DNA of 64,000 nt from Bog-473 sp963754445 (GCA_963754445.1 CAVWFT010000002.1:1116001-1180000); one strand, 5' to 3'. Positions 32,890-41,833 are shown, counted from the stretch's first letter. Translations and numbers: made by a program. Notes: generated from the sequence alone by a model not told the origin.

Positions 32890-34251
32890 ATGCGCAATCC
32901 ACAGGTCGCCCCTGCCCTTCGTCGGTTCCGAGCCGTCCGCCGGCGCTCGTTCCCCGGCTGGATCCGGCCGGGCCGCGCTCCGCGCACCTGGGCGGTGAGT
33001 GCGCTCGCCGTCGCCTCGGCCTTGGCGGCGACCGCCGGCGGCGGACCCGCCTCGGCGGCGCCGTCATCGGCCAGCGGGAGCACGGGGGTCACCGCGACCA
33101 CGATCCGCATCGGCATCCCGTACGTGGACCTCTCGGCTGTCCGGCAATTCGGCATCAAACTCGATCAGGGCAACTATCCCGACGCCTACAACGCGCTGAT
33201 CGCCAACATCAATGCGCACGGCGGTATCGATGGCCGCCATCTCGTGCCCTACCTCGTGGCCGTCAATCCCGTCGGTACCGCTCCAGCTGCCACGGCCTGT
33301 ACCCAGTTGGCCGAAGACGACAAGGTCTTCGTCGCCATCGCCCCCCAACAGCCTGACTGCTTTCTCCAGCAGTACAAGGTGCCGACGATCACGGGTACGT
33401 TCCAGGACGTCACTGGTAACGCCAGCGCGCCCAACTTCACGCTGACGCCGCCACCCATCGCCTATGACCCCGTGCAGCTGGCCGCGTTCGCCCGCCAAGG
33501 CGTGTTCAAAGGCAAGACGGTCGGGCTCTTCGCCGGCGGACTGACCGACCAACCGGAGCTCAACGTGGTGCGCTCGACCTTGGCTCGATTGCACGTCAAG
33601 GTGGCCGATGCCGCGGTGGACTCTGCTCCGACGACGGATCAGTCCGCCGTCTATCAGCAGCAGTCGATCATCGCTCAACGATTCGAGTCCTCTCACGTCA
33701 ACGAGGTCGTGGCGGTCGGCACCGGGTCGCTCATCTGGCCCGACGCCCTGGCCGCCAACCAGAGCACGTACCACCCGGCGTGGGTGGCCACCAGCCAGCC
33801 CTCGCTCGAGACCGGGGTGCTGGCGGCCTCCATCCCCTCTGCTTATCTCAAGAACGTCCTGGCCTCGAGCCCCATCCCCTCCAACTACCAGATCTGGCAC
33901 ACCCCGGCAGTGCAGCAGTGCGCCCGAATCGTGCGCAAGGCCTACCCGAGCGACAAGATGACGCCGCCGACGAACCCGATCAGCGGCTCGGACCAGACCT
34001 TCTATTCGGTTGAGTCTGCCTGCACCAACTTGGCCCTCTTCACGACCATCGCCAAGGCGGCGGGCAAGGATCTCACGTTGTCCAGCTTTGCCAAGGCCGG
34101 CTATGGCCTGCGGCACGTCACCATCCCGGGTGCGGCAACACCGGTCTCTTTCGGGGCCAACCGGCCCTACCCGCTCGGCACGGTGATCCCGGTCACCTAC
34201 GAGGCGGCGAAGAACGTCCTGCAGTTCGCTGATGCACCGGTTGCCTCCTGA
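32890..34251 (+). CDS. Periplasmic-binding protein, branched-chain amino-acid type
   Basis: A 453-residue secreted solute-binding protein of the LivJ-like class. A long basic N-terminus leads into a hydrophobic signal (TWAVSALAVASALAATAGGGPASA), then two Rossmann-like lobes (TIRIGIPYVDL, ALIANINAHGGIDGRHLVPYLV, KGKTVGLFAGG). No lipobox Cys is seen. No LivHMGF permease or ATPase genes are adjacent, so it is an orphan. The ATG at 32890 is the second codon of a frame with GTG at 32887. Confidence 0.85.
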   Translation: MRNPQVAPALRRFRAVRRRSFPGWIRPGRAPRTWAVSALAVASALAATAGGGPASAAPSSASGSTGVTATTIRIGIPYVDLSAVRQFGIKLDQGNYPDAYNALIANINAHGGIDGRHLVPYLVAVNPVGTAPAATACTQLAEDDKVFVAIAPQQPDCFLQQYKVPTITGTFQDVTGNASAPNFTLTPPPIAYDPVQLAAFARQGVFKGKTVGLFAGGLTDQPELNVVRSTLARLHVKVADAAVDSAPTTDQSAVYQQQSIIAQRFESSHVNEVVAVGTGSLIWPDALAANQSTYHPAWVATSQPSLETGVLAASIPSAYLKNVLASSPIPSNYQIWHTPAVQQCARIVRKAYPSDKMTPPTNPISGSDQTFYSVESACTNLALFTTIAKAAGKDLTLSSFAKAGYGLRHVTIPGAATPVSFGANRPYPLGTVIPVTYEAAKNVLQFADAPVAS

Positions 34252-34279
34252 CCACAGGGAACGCACCGGGTACGGCGAG

Positions 34280-35560
34280 TCATGGCGCTGCTCCGTCGGA
34301 GTGGGTGGCCAGTTCTCTTTCGTTGTCGAGCATCTCGAGGAGCAGCGTCGGCCAGGTAAAGCCCGACTCGCTCCCCGCGCCGCCTGGTTCGCCCGTCCAG
34401 GCGTCGTAGAACTCTCGGAAGCCGTGCTGCTCCACCAACGACTCGTGCTGGGACCGCACCACCTGAGCCACGTCGAGATGGCCGAGCCGGATGGCGAGGA
34501 GGTGGGCCCAGTAGGCCGTCGCGCCCCACACCGCGTTGCCGTCCCACTGGACGAAGGCCCCGACGCCAGCGCCCTCCTGGACCCTCCCGGCAGCGAACCC
34601 CCCGGGCCCCCAGAGAGGCGCTCCGGGGCGGAGGTGCGATGAGGCCACTTGAGCGGAGAATCCGAGCCTGACCATGGCTCGCGACGCAGCCGCAACGAGT
34701 CCCATGGCGCTCACACCGGTCAGTTGCCGGCGGCCGGCCAGGTCGTAGGCGACGAAGATCTGGCCTTCGGGCCACCACGACCGAGCGACCAACTCGTGCG
34801 CCGCCGCCTCTGCGACCTCGTCGGCCCACGTCGCATCGCCGGTGCGGCCGCGTGCCCGGCAGGCTGCGGCGACCTCCTCGAGAGCCAGCAAGAACCATCC
34901 GCACATCGTGGGGTCGTAGACGACGAAGCCGTGTCCCTGGGCCAGGGCTCGTTCCGCTGACATCTCTGCGTCCCGCGCAGACTCCGTCAATTCCTTGTAG
35001 CGAGCGAACGACGCACCGCTCGGGGCGCCGACCAGCGGCGCCATGAGCGGACTGCCCTCCGTGCCGGTTTCGAAAGGATGGAGACAAACGGGAAGCAACC
35101 CGCCCTCGACGACCCGCACCCTGGCCAGTGCCCGTAGCTGGCGCAGCGCACCTTCGAGGACCGCGTCCGCCCGGGCGCCGACGGAGAGTGACAGTCGAGC
35201 CGCTGCGTAGGCGGACGTCGGAGGGTCGATGAACGGCGTCCGATCGCCGTCGAACATCGGACCGAAGAGCTCCTCTATGAAGGCCTGTGCGTCCTCGGCC
35301 CCAGGTACGAAACGCTGATGCGACAGCAAGCCGTTCGCCAGCCCGTTGGACCGGTAGAGGGTCTCGAGTTCGCCCAGTGCGAGGTCGCGATCGAAGTGCC
35401 GGACGGCCAGTGCGTGATACCCGCTGTCCCAGGCGAAGAGTGCGGGGTAGCGGACGATATCGGGTACGTGGAACACGCCGCCGAAGGCCTCGACGCGGTG
35501 TGAGTCGAGCAGAGAGCGGCATCGCCCGAGAAGATCCGTCACACCCCTGTCATCTCGCAC
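34280..35560 (-). CDS. GH63-like/mannosylglycerate-hydrolase-like glycosidase
   Basis: A protein of about 426 residues with an (alpha/alpha)6-barrel pattern: FAWDSGYHALAVRHFDRDLAL near the N-terminus (conserved WDS), NGLANGLLSHQR, YDPTMCGWFLLALEE, FVQWDGNAVWGATAYWAHLLA and EFYDAWTGEPGG...FTWPTLLL at the end. These are the landmarks of the MGH1-like/GH63 clan. The usual catalytic acids are likely the Asp of WDS and an acidic residue in the last block. The open frame extends to 36064, but that part is the reverse of the ADH gene, so the start is placed in the 35542-35560 GTG region. Substrate unknown, perhaps a compatible solute glucoside. Confidence 0.8.
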   Translation of the reverse strand: MRDDRGVTDLLGRCRSLLDSHRVEAFGGVFHVPDIVRYPALFAWDSGYHALAVRHFDRDLALGELETLYRSNGLANGLLSHQRFVPGAEDAQAFIEELFGPMFDGDRTPFIDPPTSAYAAARLSLSVGARADAVLEGALRQLRALARVRVVEGGLLPVCLHPFETGTEGSPLMAPLVGAPSGASFARYKELTESARDAEMSAERALAQGHGFVVYDPTMCGWFLLALEEVAAACRARGRTGDATWADEVAEAAAHELVARSWWPEGQIFVAYDLAGRRQLTGVSAMGLVAAASRAMVRLGFSAQVASSHLRPGAPLWGPGGFAAGRVQEGAGVGAFVQWDGNAVWGATAYWAHLLAIRLGHLDVAQVVRSQHESLVEQHGFREFYDAWTGEPGGAGSESGFTWPTLLLEMLDNERELATHSDGAAP

Positions 35561-35692
35561 TGCGCTCGCCACGTCAAGTCTTCGTCCTACGGCCTCCGCC
35601 GCGGGTTCTCGGCCGGCCTCGGTCCACCCCCTCCCGGGCTTGTAGCGTTGGGGCAACAGCTGCGCCGAGAGCACCGGACCTGGGGAGGAACC

Positions 35693-36805
35693 GTGGAGAC
35701 CGAAGCCGCCATCCTGTGGGAGCGACACGGGGAATGGAGTGTCGAGCCCATCGAGCTCGATCCGCCCAAGGAGGGAGAGGTACTCGTGCGCCTTGCCGCC
35801 TCGGGCATGTGCCACTCGGACGAACATCTCGTCACCGGGGACATGCCCGTGCCGCTGCCCGTGATCGGCGGTCACGAGGGCGCCGGCGTGATCGAGGAGG
35901 TCGGCCCCGGCGTACGTGGCCTCAAGCCCGGCGACCACGTCGTGCTGGGCTTCGTGCCCGCCTGCGGCACCTGCCCGTCGTGTGCCACCGGTCACTCCAA
36001 TCTCTGCGATGTGGGGGCGACGCTCATGTCGGGCCGTCAGATGGACGGCACGCTGCGCCACCACGCTCGGGGCCAGGACATCGTCACGATGGTGTGCCTC
36101 GGGACCTTTTCCAAGTACACGGTCGTCAATCAGGCCTCGTGCGTGAAGATCCTCGACGACTACCCGCTGGACAAGGCCTGCCTCATCGGCTGCGGGGTGA
36201 CCACGGGCTGGGGCTCTGCCGTCTACGCCGCTGAGGTCGCACCCGGTGACAACGTCGCCGTGATCGGAGTCGGTGGCATCGGTGCGTCAGCGATCCAGGG
36301 TGCGCGTCTCGCCGGTGCCGAGATGATCTTTGCCATCGATCCGGTCGAGCTCAAGCGCACTCTGGCTCCCAACTTCGGTGCCACCCACGTCTCACCGTCG
36401 GTCGACGAGGCCAAGGCGCTGATCGAGCAGGAGACCTGGGGCCACATGTGCGACAAGGTCATCTGCGCCATGGGCGTGGGCCAGGGTTCCATGATGGAGT
36501 CGATCCTCGGCCTCACGGCCAAGCGGGGCCGCGTCGTCGTGACCAACATTCACCCCATGCTCGAGATGAACGTCACGCTCAATCTGATGCAGCTGACCAT
36601 TCTCGAGAAGCAGATCGTCGGCAGCATCTTCGGCTCGGCCAACATCCACTCGGACATTCCCAAGCTGCTCAAGATCTATCGGGACGGTCAGCTCGATCTC
36701 GAATCGATGGTCACCAACACCTACAAGCTCGGTGACATCAACCAGGGTTACCAAGACATGCGCGACGGCAAGAACATCCGCGGCGTCCTCATCTACGACG
36801 ACTGA
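35693..36805 (+). CDS. NDMA-dependent alcohol dehydrogenase
   Basis: A 370-residue zinc MDR dehydrogenase. The N-terminal stretch LWERHGEWSVEPIELDPPKEG and the CHSDEHLVTGD block are diagnostic of the NDMA-dependent (Rxyl_3153-type) alcohol dehydrogenases. Catalytic zinc ligands Cys (GMCHSD) and His/Glu (GGHEGAG) and the structural-zinc cysteines (CGTCPSCATGHSNLC) are present, with the Rossmann VIGVGGIG. Known members keep NAD tightly bound and need mycofactocin for turnover. No mft gene is in this window, so one is expected elsewhere. GTG 35693 with GGGGAGG upstream. Confidence 0.93.
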   Translation: METEAAILWERHGEWSVEPIELDPPKEGEVLVRLAASGMCHSDEHLVTGDMPVPLPVIGGHEGAGVIEEVGPGVRGLKPGDHVVLGFVPACGTCPSCATGHSNLCDVGATLMSGRQMDGTLRHHARGQDIVTMVCLGTFSKYTVVNQASCVKILDDYPLDKACLIGCGVTTGWGSAVYAAEVAPGDNVAVIGVGGIGASAIQGARLAGAEMIFAIDPVELKRTLAPNFGATHVSPSVDEAKALIEQETWGHMCDKVICAMGVGQGSMMESILGLTAKRGRVVVTNIHPMLEMNVTLNLMQLTILEKQIVGSIFGSANIHSDIPKLLKIYRDGQLDLESMVTNTYKLGDINQGYQDMRDGKNIRGVLIYDD

Positions 36806-36811
36806 CCGAAC

Positions 36812-36843
36812 GGATCAACGGATCAACGGATCAACTGATCAAC
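36812..36843. repeat. Four tandem copies of an 8-bp unit (GGATCAAC)
   Basis: GGATCAAC is repeated three times and followed by TGATCAAC, just after the alcohol dehydrogenase stop. It resembles in period, though not in sequence, the CAACCGAC array at 37-100. Confidence 0.85.
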
Positions 36844-36928
36844 CGTCGGAACGGACCAACTCACCGCCGGCCCGGCCTCACGAACCACTGCTCCGCCCCC
36901 GTCGCCGCTCCCGTTGACGGCCACGTGG

Positions 36929-37462
36929 TCAGGCCGTATGCGGAGCCGACGTCGCCCAGATGTCATTGCAGCGCTCGCATACCGTTTCGGGCACGACGCC
37001 CGCACGCATGAGCAGCGCGAACGTCATGCACCCGAGGCAGATGGCGAAGGCCGATTCGAGGAACGCCGCCACGCCGAGGAGGCCGAGCATGACTTCGGCC
37101 CCCGTCCAGTAGCCCAGGGCGGTCAGGATCATCGCGGTGAGCGAAAAGGCCACCCCCATGCCCTGGGCGAAGCGTTTGGGCGGCCCGGCCACCGGGCGCT
37201 CGGGTACGCCGAGTCGTGGCGTGATGACCCGTGTCACCAATTGGCCGAGGGGGCTCATGGTCGGACCCGTCAGGACCCGGGCGACGAATCCGTACGCGAT
37301 CACGATCGTCGCCCAGCGCAGGTCGAAGGCCAATGTCAGTACGACCATGACGACCACGCCGGCGGCGACCAGGCGGGCCGATACCTCGTTCACCGGATTG
37401 GGGAAGGAGAAGAATGCCTGCACTCGGCTCGATGCGTTTTCGATGCTGCCCTTCGTGCTCAT
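36929..37462 (-). CDS. DUF4395 integral membrane protein
   Basis: A 177-residue membrane protein of the DUF4395 family. The start of the domain is the signature FPNPVNEVSARLVAAGVVV, and four hydrophobic helices follow (for example WATIVIAYGFVARVLTG, MGVAFSLTAMILTALGYW, VMLGLLGVAAFLESAFAICLGC). The C-terminal CLGCMTF and CERC pairs of Cys could bind metal or form disulfides. DUF4395 genes often sit beside thioredoxin- or rhodanese-like genes; here the neighbours are the ADH and citrate synthase genes. Function unknown. ATG 37462. Confidence 0.88.
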   Translation of the reverse strand: MSTKGSIENASSRVQAFFSFPNPVNEVSARLVAAGVVVMVVLTLAFDLRWATIVIAYGFVARVLTGPTMSPLGQLVTRVITPRLGVPERPVAGPPKRFAQGMGVAFSLTAMILTALGYWTGAEVMLGLLGVAAFLESAFAICLGCMTFALLMRAGVVPETVCERCNDIWATSAPHTA

Positions 37463-37575
37463 GACCGACCCCCTGGACAGTGTCAGGTCCCGATTTCTTT
37501 CAACCGTATAACTCTGACCAGTTTAGTCGTGATTTGGGTGGCGTCGGTCGGCGGGGCCGACCGGGCCGGCCGCCC

Positions 37576-39093
37576 TCAGGACGCCGGAACCGGCTGGGGC
37601 GGGGGTGGCCCGACGTAGCGGGCCGAAGGGCGGATGAGCCGGTTGTGGGAGGCCTGCTCCATCACGTGGGTGCACCAACCGATGGTCCGCCCGGTGGCGA
37701 ACGTCGGCGTGAACATCTCCCGGGGGATGCCGCAGGTGTGCATGACGACACCGGCGTAGAACTCGACGTTCGTGTAGAGCTGGCGTCCGGGCTTGAGCTC
37801 GGCCAGGACGTCGACCGTCGTCCGCTCCACCGACTGTGAGAACTCGACGAGCGGCCCTCCGAGCTGCTCGGTCACGGAGCGCAGCAGCAGCGATCGCGGG
37901 TCGTCCGTCTTGTAGACCCGATGGCCAAAGCCCATGATGCGCTCACCGTTTTCGACGGCGTCCCGGATGTAGGCCTCCGCCCGGTCCGGCGTCCCGATGG
38001 CGTCGAGCATGTCGAGCGCGCGACTCGGGGCTCCGCCGTGCAGCGGTCCCGAGAGGGCGCCGATGGCAGCCACGATCGCCGCCGCCAGGTCGGCCCCTGT
38101 CGAGGTCACGACCCGAGCGGTGAACGTGGAGGCGTTGAAGCCGTGGTCGATCGTGAGGATCATGTACTGCTCGATCGCCCGGGCGTGGGCCGCCGTGGGC
38201 TCCTCTCCCGTCAACATGTAGAGGTAGTTGGCGGCGAAACCGAGGTCCGCCCTCGGTTCGATCGGCTCGTGACCCTGACGCAGACGGTGTGCGCTGGCCA
38301 GGATCGTCGGCACGACTGCGCAGAGTCCGAGCGCCTGCTCAGAAAGGACGCCTCCGCTGATGTCGTGGGTCGGCTGCCAACCCAGTTCGGCCCCCAACAA
38401 CGACACGGCGGTGCGCAGCACGTCGAGGGGTGCACCGCGTTGGCTGAGGGCGGGCAGCAAGGTGTGGAGGCCCGGTGGCAGGGCGCGCAAGCGCCGGACG
38501 GTCTTGGCGAACGCAGCCGATTCGGTGGCATCCGGGAGAACGCCCTTGAAGAGGAGATACCAGACGTCCTCGAGGCTGCGTCGCTCGGCCAACTCCACCG
38601 CTGAATGCTCCCGGTAGTGGTAGAAGCCCTCCTGTCCCCGCACGTCGCCGATCGTCGTCTCGGCCACGACGACGCCCTCGAGGCCAGCCGGCACGTCGCC
38701 GCTCGTCTCGGTGGCGGGCCGGATCCGGGCCACCCCCATCAGGTCGCGCAGGGAGACCACGCCGACGCACGCGTCGCCCTCGACCACGGGCAGATGGCGA
38801 TAATGGTGAGAGGTCAGGCTGGACCACGCCGCGTCGACGCGCTCTTCGGGTCCGAGGACGTCAGGCCGTGCCGTCATCCACAAGCGAACCGCTTCGTGGT
38901 CCGGGCCCGCAGAGGCCGCCGCCGCCCGGAGGAGGTCTCGCTCGGTGAGGATGCCGACGACCTTGCCGTGCTCGGTGACCACCACCGACCCGGTCTCGGC
39001 CGTCTCCATGGCGCCGGCGGCCACCGTCAGGGTGTCGTCCGCCGCGCACGTCACGGCGGGTGAGGTCATGAGATCACGCACGATGGTTTCCAT
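37576..39093 (-). CDS. Citrate synthase with N-terminal CBS pair
   Basis: A 505-residue fusion. Residues about 1-125 are two CBS motifs (MTSPAVTCAADDTLTVAAGAM, VVTEHGKVVGILTERDLL, then RHLPVVEGDACVGVVSLRDL), a Bateman module that usually binds adenine nucleotides. Residues about 140-490 are citrate synthase: catalytic His in LTIDHGFNAS, His in GPLHGGAPS, and FGHRVYKTDDPR. The position of the catalytic Asp is Glu in NVEFYAGVV. It condenses acetyl-CoA (or propionyl-CoA) with oxaloacetate; the CBS pair suggests energy-charge control. It is divergent from the HTH-citrate synthase with a 67-base gap. It may be the cell's citrate or methylcitrate synthase. Confidence 0.9.
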   Translation of the reverse strand: METIVRDLMTSPAVTCAADDTLTVAAGAMETAETGSVVVTEHGKVVGILTERDLLRAAAASAGPDHEAVRLWMTARPDVLGPEERVDAAWSSLTSHHYRHLPVVEGDACVGVVSLRDLMGVARIRPATETSGDVPAGLEGVVVAETTIGDVRGQEGFYHYREHSAVELAERRSLEDVWYLLFKGVLPDATESAAFAKTVRRLRALPPGLHTLLPALSQRGAPLDVLRTAVSLLGAELGWQPTHDISGGVLSEQALGLCAVVPTILASAHRLRQGHEPIEPRADLGFAANYLYMLTGEEPTAAHARAIEQYMILTIDHGFNASTFTARVVTSTGADLAAAIVAAIGALSGPLHGGAPSRALDMLDAIGTPDRAEAYIRDAVENGERIMGFGHRVYKTDDPRSLLLRSVTEQLGGPLVEFSQSVERTTVDVLAELKPGRQLYTNVEFYAGVVMHTCGIPREMFTPTFATGRTIGWCTHVMEQASHNRLIRPSARYVGPPPPQPVPAS

Positions 39094-39147
39094 GTCCTCA
39101 ACTATGCCCAGAGAATCCTGCGTCTGTAAATGTTGATCAAGTCAATG

Positions 39148-39153
39148 TAAGAT
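39148..39153 (+). promoter_or_regulatory. -10 element TAAGAT, leaderless start of HTH-citrate synthase
   Basis: TAAGAT is followed after 7 bases by the GTG at 39161, too close for a ribosome-binding site. This fits leaderless transcription. The palindrome TTGATCAA (39133-39140) just upstream may be an operator for the HTH-citrate synthase itself. Confidence 0.6.
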
Positions 39154-39160
39154 CGCCGTC

Positions 39161-40321
39161 GTGGAGCGGATGCTGACGAGCGAGGAGGCAGCACGGCGCC
39201 TCGGGGTCAAGGTGCCGACGCTCTATGCCTATGTGAGTCGGGGGCAGTTGACGTCGCACCGCGATCCGGCCCGGAGGGGGAGTCTTTTCGACCTCGACGA
39301 CATCGAGGCCCTGGCGGCTCGGAGCCGTGGCGGTCGCCAGACCGCCACCCGGTTGGCCACCATCACGACCGGCGTGACGCAGCTCAACCAGGACCTGGGC
39401 CCGATCTACCGGGGCCGGCTGGCGACGGAGCTTGCCGCCGACACGAGTTTCGAGGACGTCGCCGAGTTGCTCTGGCAATCCGAGGAGTCGGGCCGAGACG
39501 GCGATTGGAGCGCTCCGCAACTGGGCCCGTGTCCGCTGACCGTGACGCTCGATCGCATGCGTTGGGCGCTCGTCATGTGCGGGGCCAGTGATCCCTTGCG
39601 CTCCGATCGTCGACCTGCCGCCGTGGCCCATGCCGCTCGACGGGCTACGGCAGCCGTCACGGAGGTGATCGGGGCCGGCCAGGCGCCGGGAGATGCGCAG
39701 CACTCGATCGCCTCGCGCGTAGCGGCTCGCCTCGTCGGATCGAGCGTGACCATTCCCGTCGCCGCGGTGAACGCGGCGTTGATCCTGCTGGCCGATCACG
39801 AACTGGCCACCTCGACGATGGCGGTGCGTATCGCGGCGTCGGTGCACTCCGATCCCTACGACGCGTTTTTGGCCGGGATGGCGACCCTGGCCGGGCCACT
39901 GCATGGTGGAGCGAGCCAACAGGCCTTTGAACTGCTCGTCATGGCCGAGCGCGATGGTGCGTCGCGCGCCCTCGACGACATGTTGCGTGAGCGCGGCGTC
40001 GTCCCCGGCTTCGGCCATACCGTCTACAAGAACGGCGACCCGCGTTTTGACGCGCTGCTCGCGTTGGCCGAACCCCTCTTGAGTGAAGAGCGAGGAGCAC
40101 TCTTAGGCGACGTGATGGCAATCGCAGCCGCCAACGATGTGCCGCGGGCCAACTGCGATCTCGCGCTGGCCGCGCTCAGCTGGGGTACCGGGATGCCACC
40201 TGACACGGGACGGACCCTCTTTGCTGTGGCCCGCATCGCGGGGTGGGCCGCCCACTACATGGAGGAACTCCTGGAACGCCCACTACGATTTCGGGCACGT
40301 GCGGTCTACAGCAGTCTGTGA
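39161..40321 (+). CDS. Citrate synthase-family protein with N-terminal MerR-like HTH
   Basis: A 386-residue fusion. Residues 1-50 are a MerR/excisionase-type DNA-binding domain (TSEEAARRLGVKVPTLYAYVSRGQLTSHRDP, FDLDDIEALAARSR). The rest is a citrate synthase fold with His in LLADHELATS, His in GPLHGGASQ, FGHTVYKNGDPR, and Asp in NCDLALAAL at the catalytic-Asp position. The large domain between is poorly conserved. The architecture is known in actinobacteria and others but its job is not settled; a ligand-sensing repressor, or an active enzyme that can bind DNA, are options. It is divergent from the CBS-citrate synthase. Confidence 0.9.
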   Translation: MERMLTSEEAARRLGVKVPTLYAYVSRGQLTSHRDPARRGSLFDLDDIEALAARSRGGRQTATRLATITTGVTQLNQDLGPIYRGRLATELAADTSFEDVAELLWQSEESGRDGDWSAPQLGPCPLTVTLDRMRWALVMCGASDPLRSDRRPAAVAHAARRATAAVTEVIGAGQAPGDAQHSIASRVAARLVGSSVTIPVAAVNAALILLADHELATSTMAVRIAASVHSDPYDAFLAGMATLAGPLHGGASQQAFELLVMAERDGASRALDDMLRERGVVPGFGHTVYKNGDPRFDALLALAEPLLSEERGALLGDVMAIAAANDVPRANCDLALAALSWGTGMPPDTGRTLFAVARIAGWAAHYMEELLERPLRFRARAVYSSL

Positions 40322-40374
40322 ACCGTGCCGAAGTAACGAGGAACGGCATTGTTCGGCCTCGAGGAGGTGACGCC

Positions 40375-40644
40375 GTGGAGCGAGAAGGTCTTGACTGGGA
40401 GGGTTGGTTCACCGACCCCTTCGGTCGTCACCAGGCCCGATGGTTGTCACTCGGTATTCCAACCAAACTTGTGCGCGACAGCGGGATTGAGTCATTCGAC
40501 GATCCGCCCGAGGAGATATTCAGTCTCGTTCCCGAGCCCATCGAGTGCGGTGCCGGCGCACTCCGATCCGATGCGGATGCCCCGCATGGTGCGGGCAGCG
40601 ACCGCGCCGGACGACGCAGTCGTTTTTCCGGCCGCACCCACTGA
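40375..40644 (+). CDS. Small conserved actinobacterial protein
   Basis: An 89-residue protein. The block GWFTDPFGRHQARWLSLGIPTKLVRDSG followed by FDDPPEE resembles a short motif seen in many small actinobacterial proteins (WYxDPYGRHExRxxSxGxPTxLVRD) of unknown function. The rest is disordered and basic. GTG 40375 has a strong GAGGAGGTGA just upstream, and this fixes the start against a long frame running from the citrate synthase gene. It begins 53 bases after that gene and could share its transcript. Confidence 0.75.
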   Translation: MEREGLDWEGWFTDPFGRHQARWLSLGIPTKLVRDSGIESFDDPPEEIFSLVPEPIECGAGALRSDADAPHGAGSDRAGRRSRFSGRTH

Positions 40645-40680
40645 CCGCGGGCGCTCGCCCCGGTAGCCGGCGCTCCCATC

Positions 40681-40790
40681 CGATCCGATCCGCCCCCATC
40701 CGATCCGATCCGCCCCCATCCGATCCGATCCGCCCCCATCCGATCCGATCCGCCCCCATCCGATCCGTTCCGATCCGCCCCGATCCGATC
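40681..40790. repeat. 20-bp tandem repeat array in a convergent gap
   Basis: Four perfect copies of a 20-bp unit made of CGATC steps (CGATCCGATCCGCCCCCATC) at 40681-40760, then degenerate copies to about 40790. It lies between the ends of the convergent small gene and the lipoprotein gene. The related 5-mer CGATC recurs up to 40800. There are no spacers, so it is not a CRISPR array. Confidence 0.92.
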
Positions 40791-40813
40791 CCTATCGGGC
40801 TCCGCCCGATCCC

Positions 40814-41833
40814 CTATCCCGCCCCGATCACGATGGCCGATGGATGGCCGCCGACCGACACGGGTTTACCGACCTTCGCGGTCGCCAGCGTCACCGGGAC
40901 GACCGAACCCGCCTGCTCGGTCACCCATGCGGTCGATCCGTCGGGGGTCAGCGCAACGCCCTGGGCTGCGCCGGGCACCGTGATCGCCGTTCCGACGGAC
41001 AGACCGCTCGAGGTCACCGAGAGTGGGACGACGCCCGAACCCCCGCACACGTAGACGGTCGAGCCGTCGGGCGCCACCGCCATACCGGTCGGGTTGAGGG
41101 GGAGGGCCACCGCCGCACTGGGGTGCAGCGTCGTTGCGTTGATGGCAGTCAATGTCCGGTTGGAGAAGTTCCCCACGAGGATCTGTCCGGTGGCCACGGC
41201 CAGCGTCTGCGGACCCGGGCCGACGGCGATGGGGGGACCCGCTTCCATGGTCGCAAGGTCGATCGGCGTCACCTGATCGCTGCCGAAGTCGGCCACGAAC
41301 GCGGTTGGCGCACCGGTCGCATCGAGGGAGACGGCCACGGCAACCGGGTCCTTGCCCACTGCGATCGGCTTGCCCGCCCGCCAGGTGCCGAGGTCTACCG
41401 GCGTGACGTTGTCGGAGTCGAGGTTCACGACCACCGCGATGCCCCTGCCATCAGTGCCGCCGGGTGCCACCGCCACAGCGAGGGGTTCGACGCCCACCGT
41501 GACCGAGTGCTCGATGTCGTGGCTGACCGGGTCGAGCTCGGTCAGCGTGTCGTCACCTTGGGTGGTCACCAGCAGGCCTGTCTCACCTCGCGTGTACGCC
41601 AGCGCCGAAGGGAGGCTGCCGCCGGTGTCCACTGCGGCGCCGACATGACGCGTCGCCGTGTTCACGGGCGTGATGGCTGTGCCGGGCAATGTCACCGACG
41701 CGTCCGTCGCCACCCATGCCACGTCGCGGGTCGAAGCACTCCCGGCGGGCGTCGATGAGCAGCTCGCCAGCATCGGGATCGTCACCACGAGAAGGGCGCC
41801 GGCCGCCACGCGCACGCGAGTCGCCCGTCCCAT
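40814..41833 (-). CDS. YncE-like beta-propeller lipoprotein
   Basis: A 339-residue secreted lipoprotein: signal with lipobox MLASC, then a seven-bladed YVTN/YncE-type propeller (LPSALAYTRGETGLLVTTQGDDTLTELDP, EPLAVAVAPGGTDGRGIAVVVN, DNVTPVDLGTWRAGKPIAVG, PTGMAVAPDGSTVYVCGG, GVALTPDGSTAWVTEQAGSV). Blade spacing is about 42-48 residues. ATG 41833 with AGGA 5 bases upstream is preferred; an in-frame ATG at 41863 is an alternative. Likely anchored outside the membrane, binding a ligand or partner that is not identified. Confidence 0.85.
   Translation of the reverse strand: MGRATRVRVAAGALLVVTIPMLASCSSTPAGSASTRDVAWVATDASVTLPGTAITPVNTATRHVGAAVDTGGSLPSALAYTRGETGLLVTTQGDDTLTELDPVSHDIEHSVTVGVEPLAVAVAPGGTDGRGIAVVVNLDSDNVTPVDLGTWRAGKPIAVGKDPVAVAVSLDATGAPTAFVADFGSDQVTPIDLATMEAGPPIAVGPGPQTLAVATGQILVGNFSNRTLTAINATTLHPSAAVALPLNPTGMAVAPDGSTVYVCGGSGVVPLSVTSSGLSVGTAITVPGAAQGVALTPDGSTAWVTEQAGSVVPVTLATAKVGKPVSVGGHPSAIVIGAG

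Noticed and set aside
35561..36064. N-terminal extension of the GH63-like frame
   Set aside because: It is the reverse complement of the alcohol dehydrogenase N-terminal coding region and its leader.
40681..40790. Repeat array considered as CRISPR
   Set aside because: Units are directly adjacent with no spacers, and no cas gene is near.
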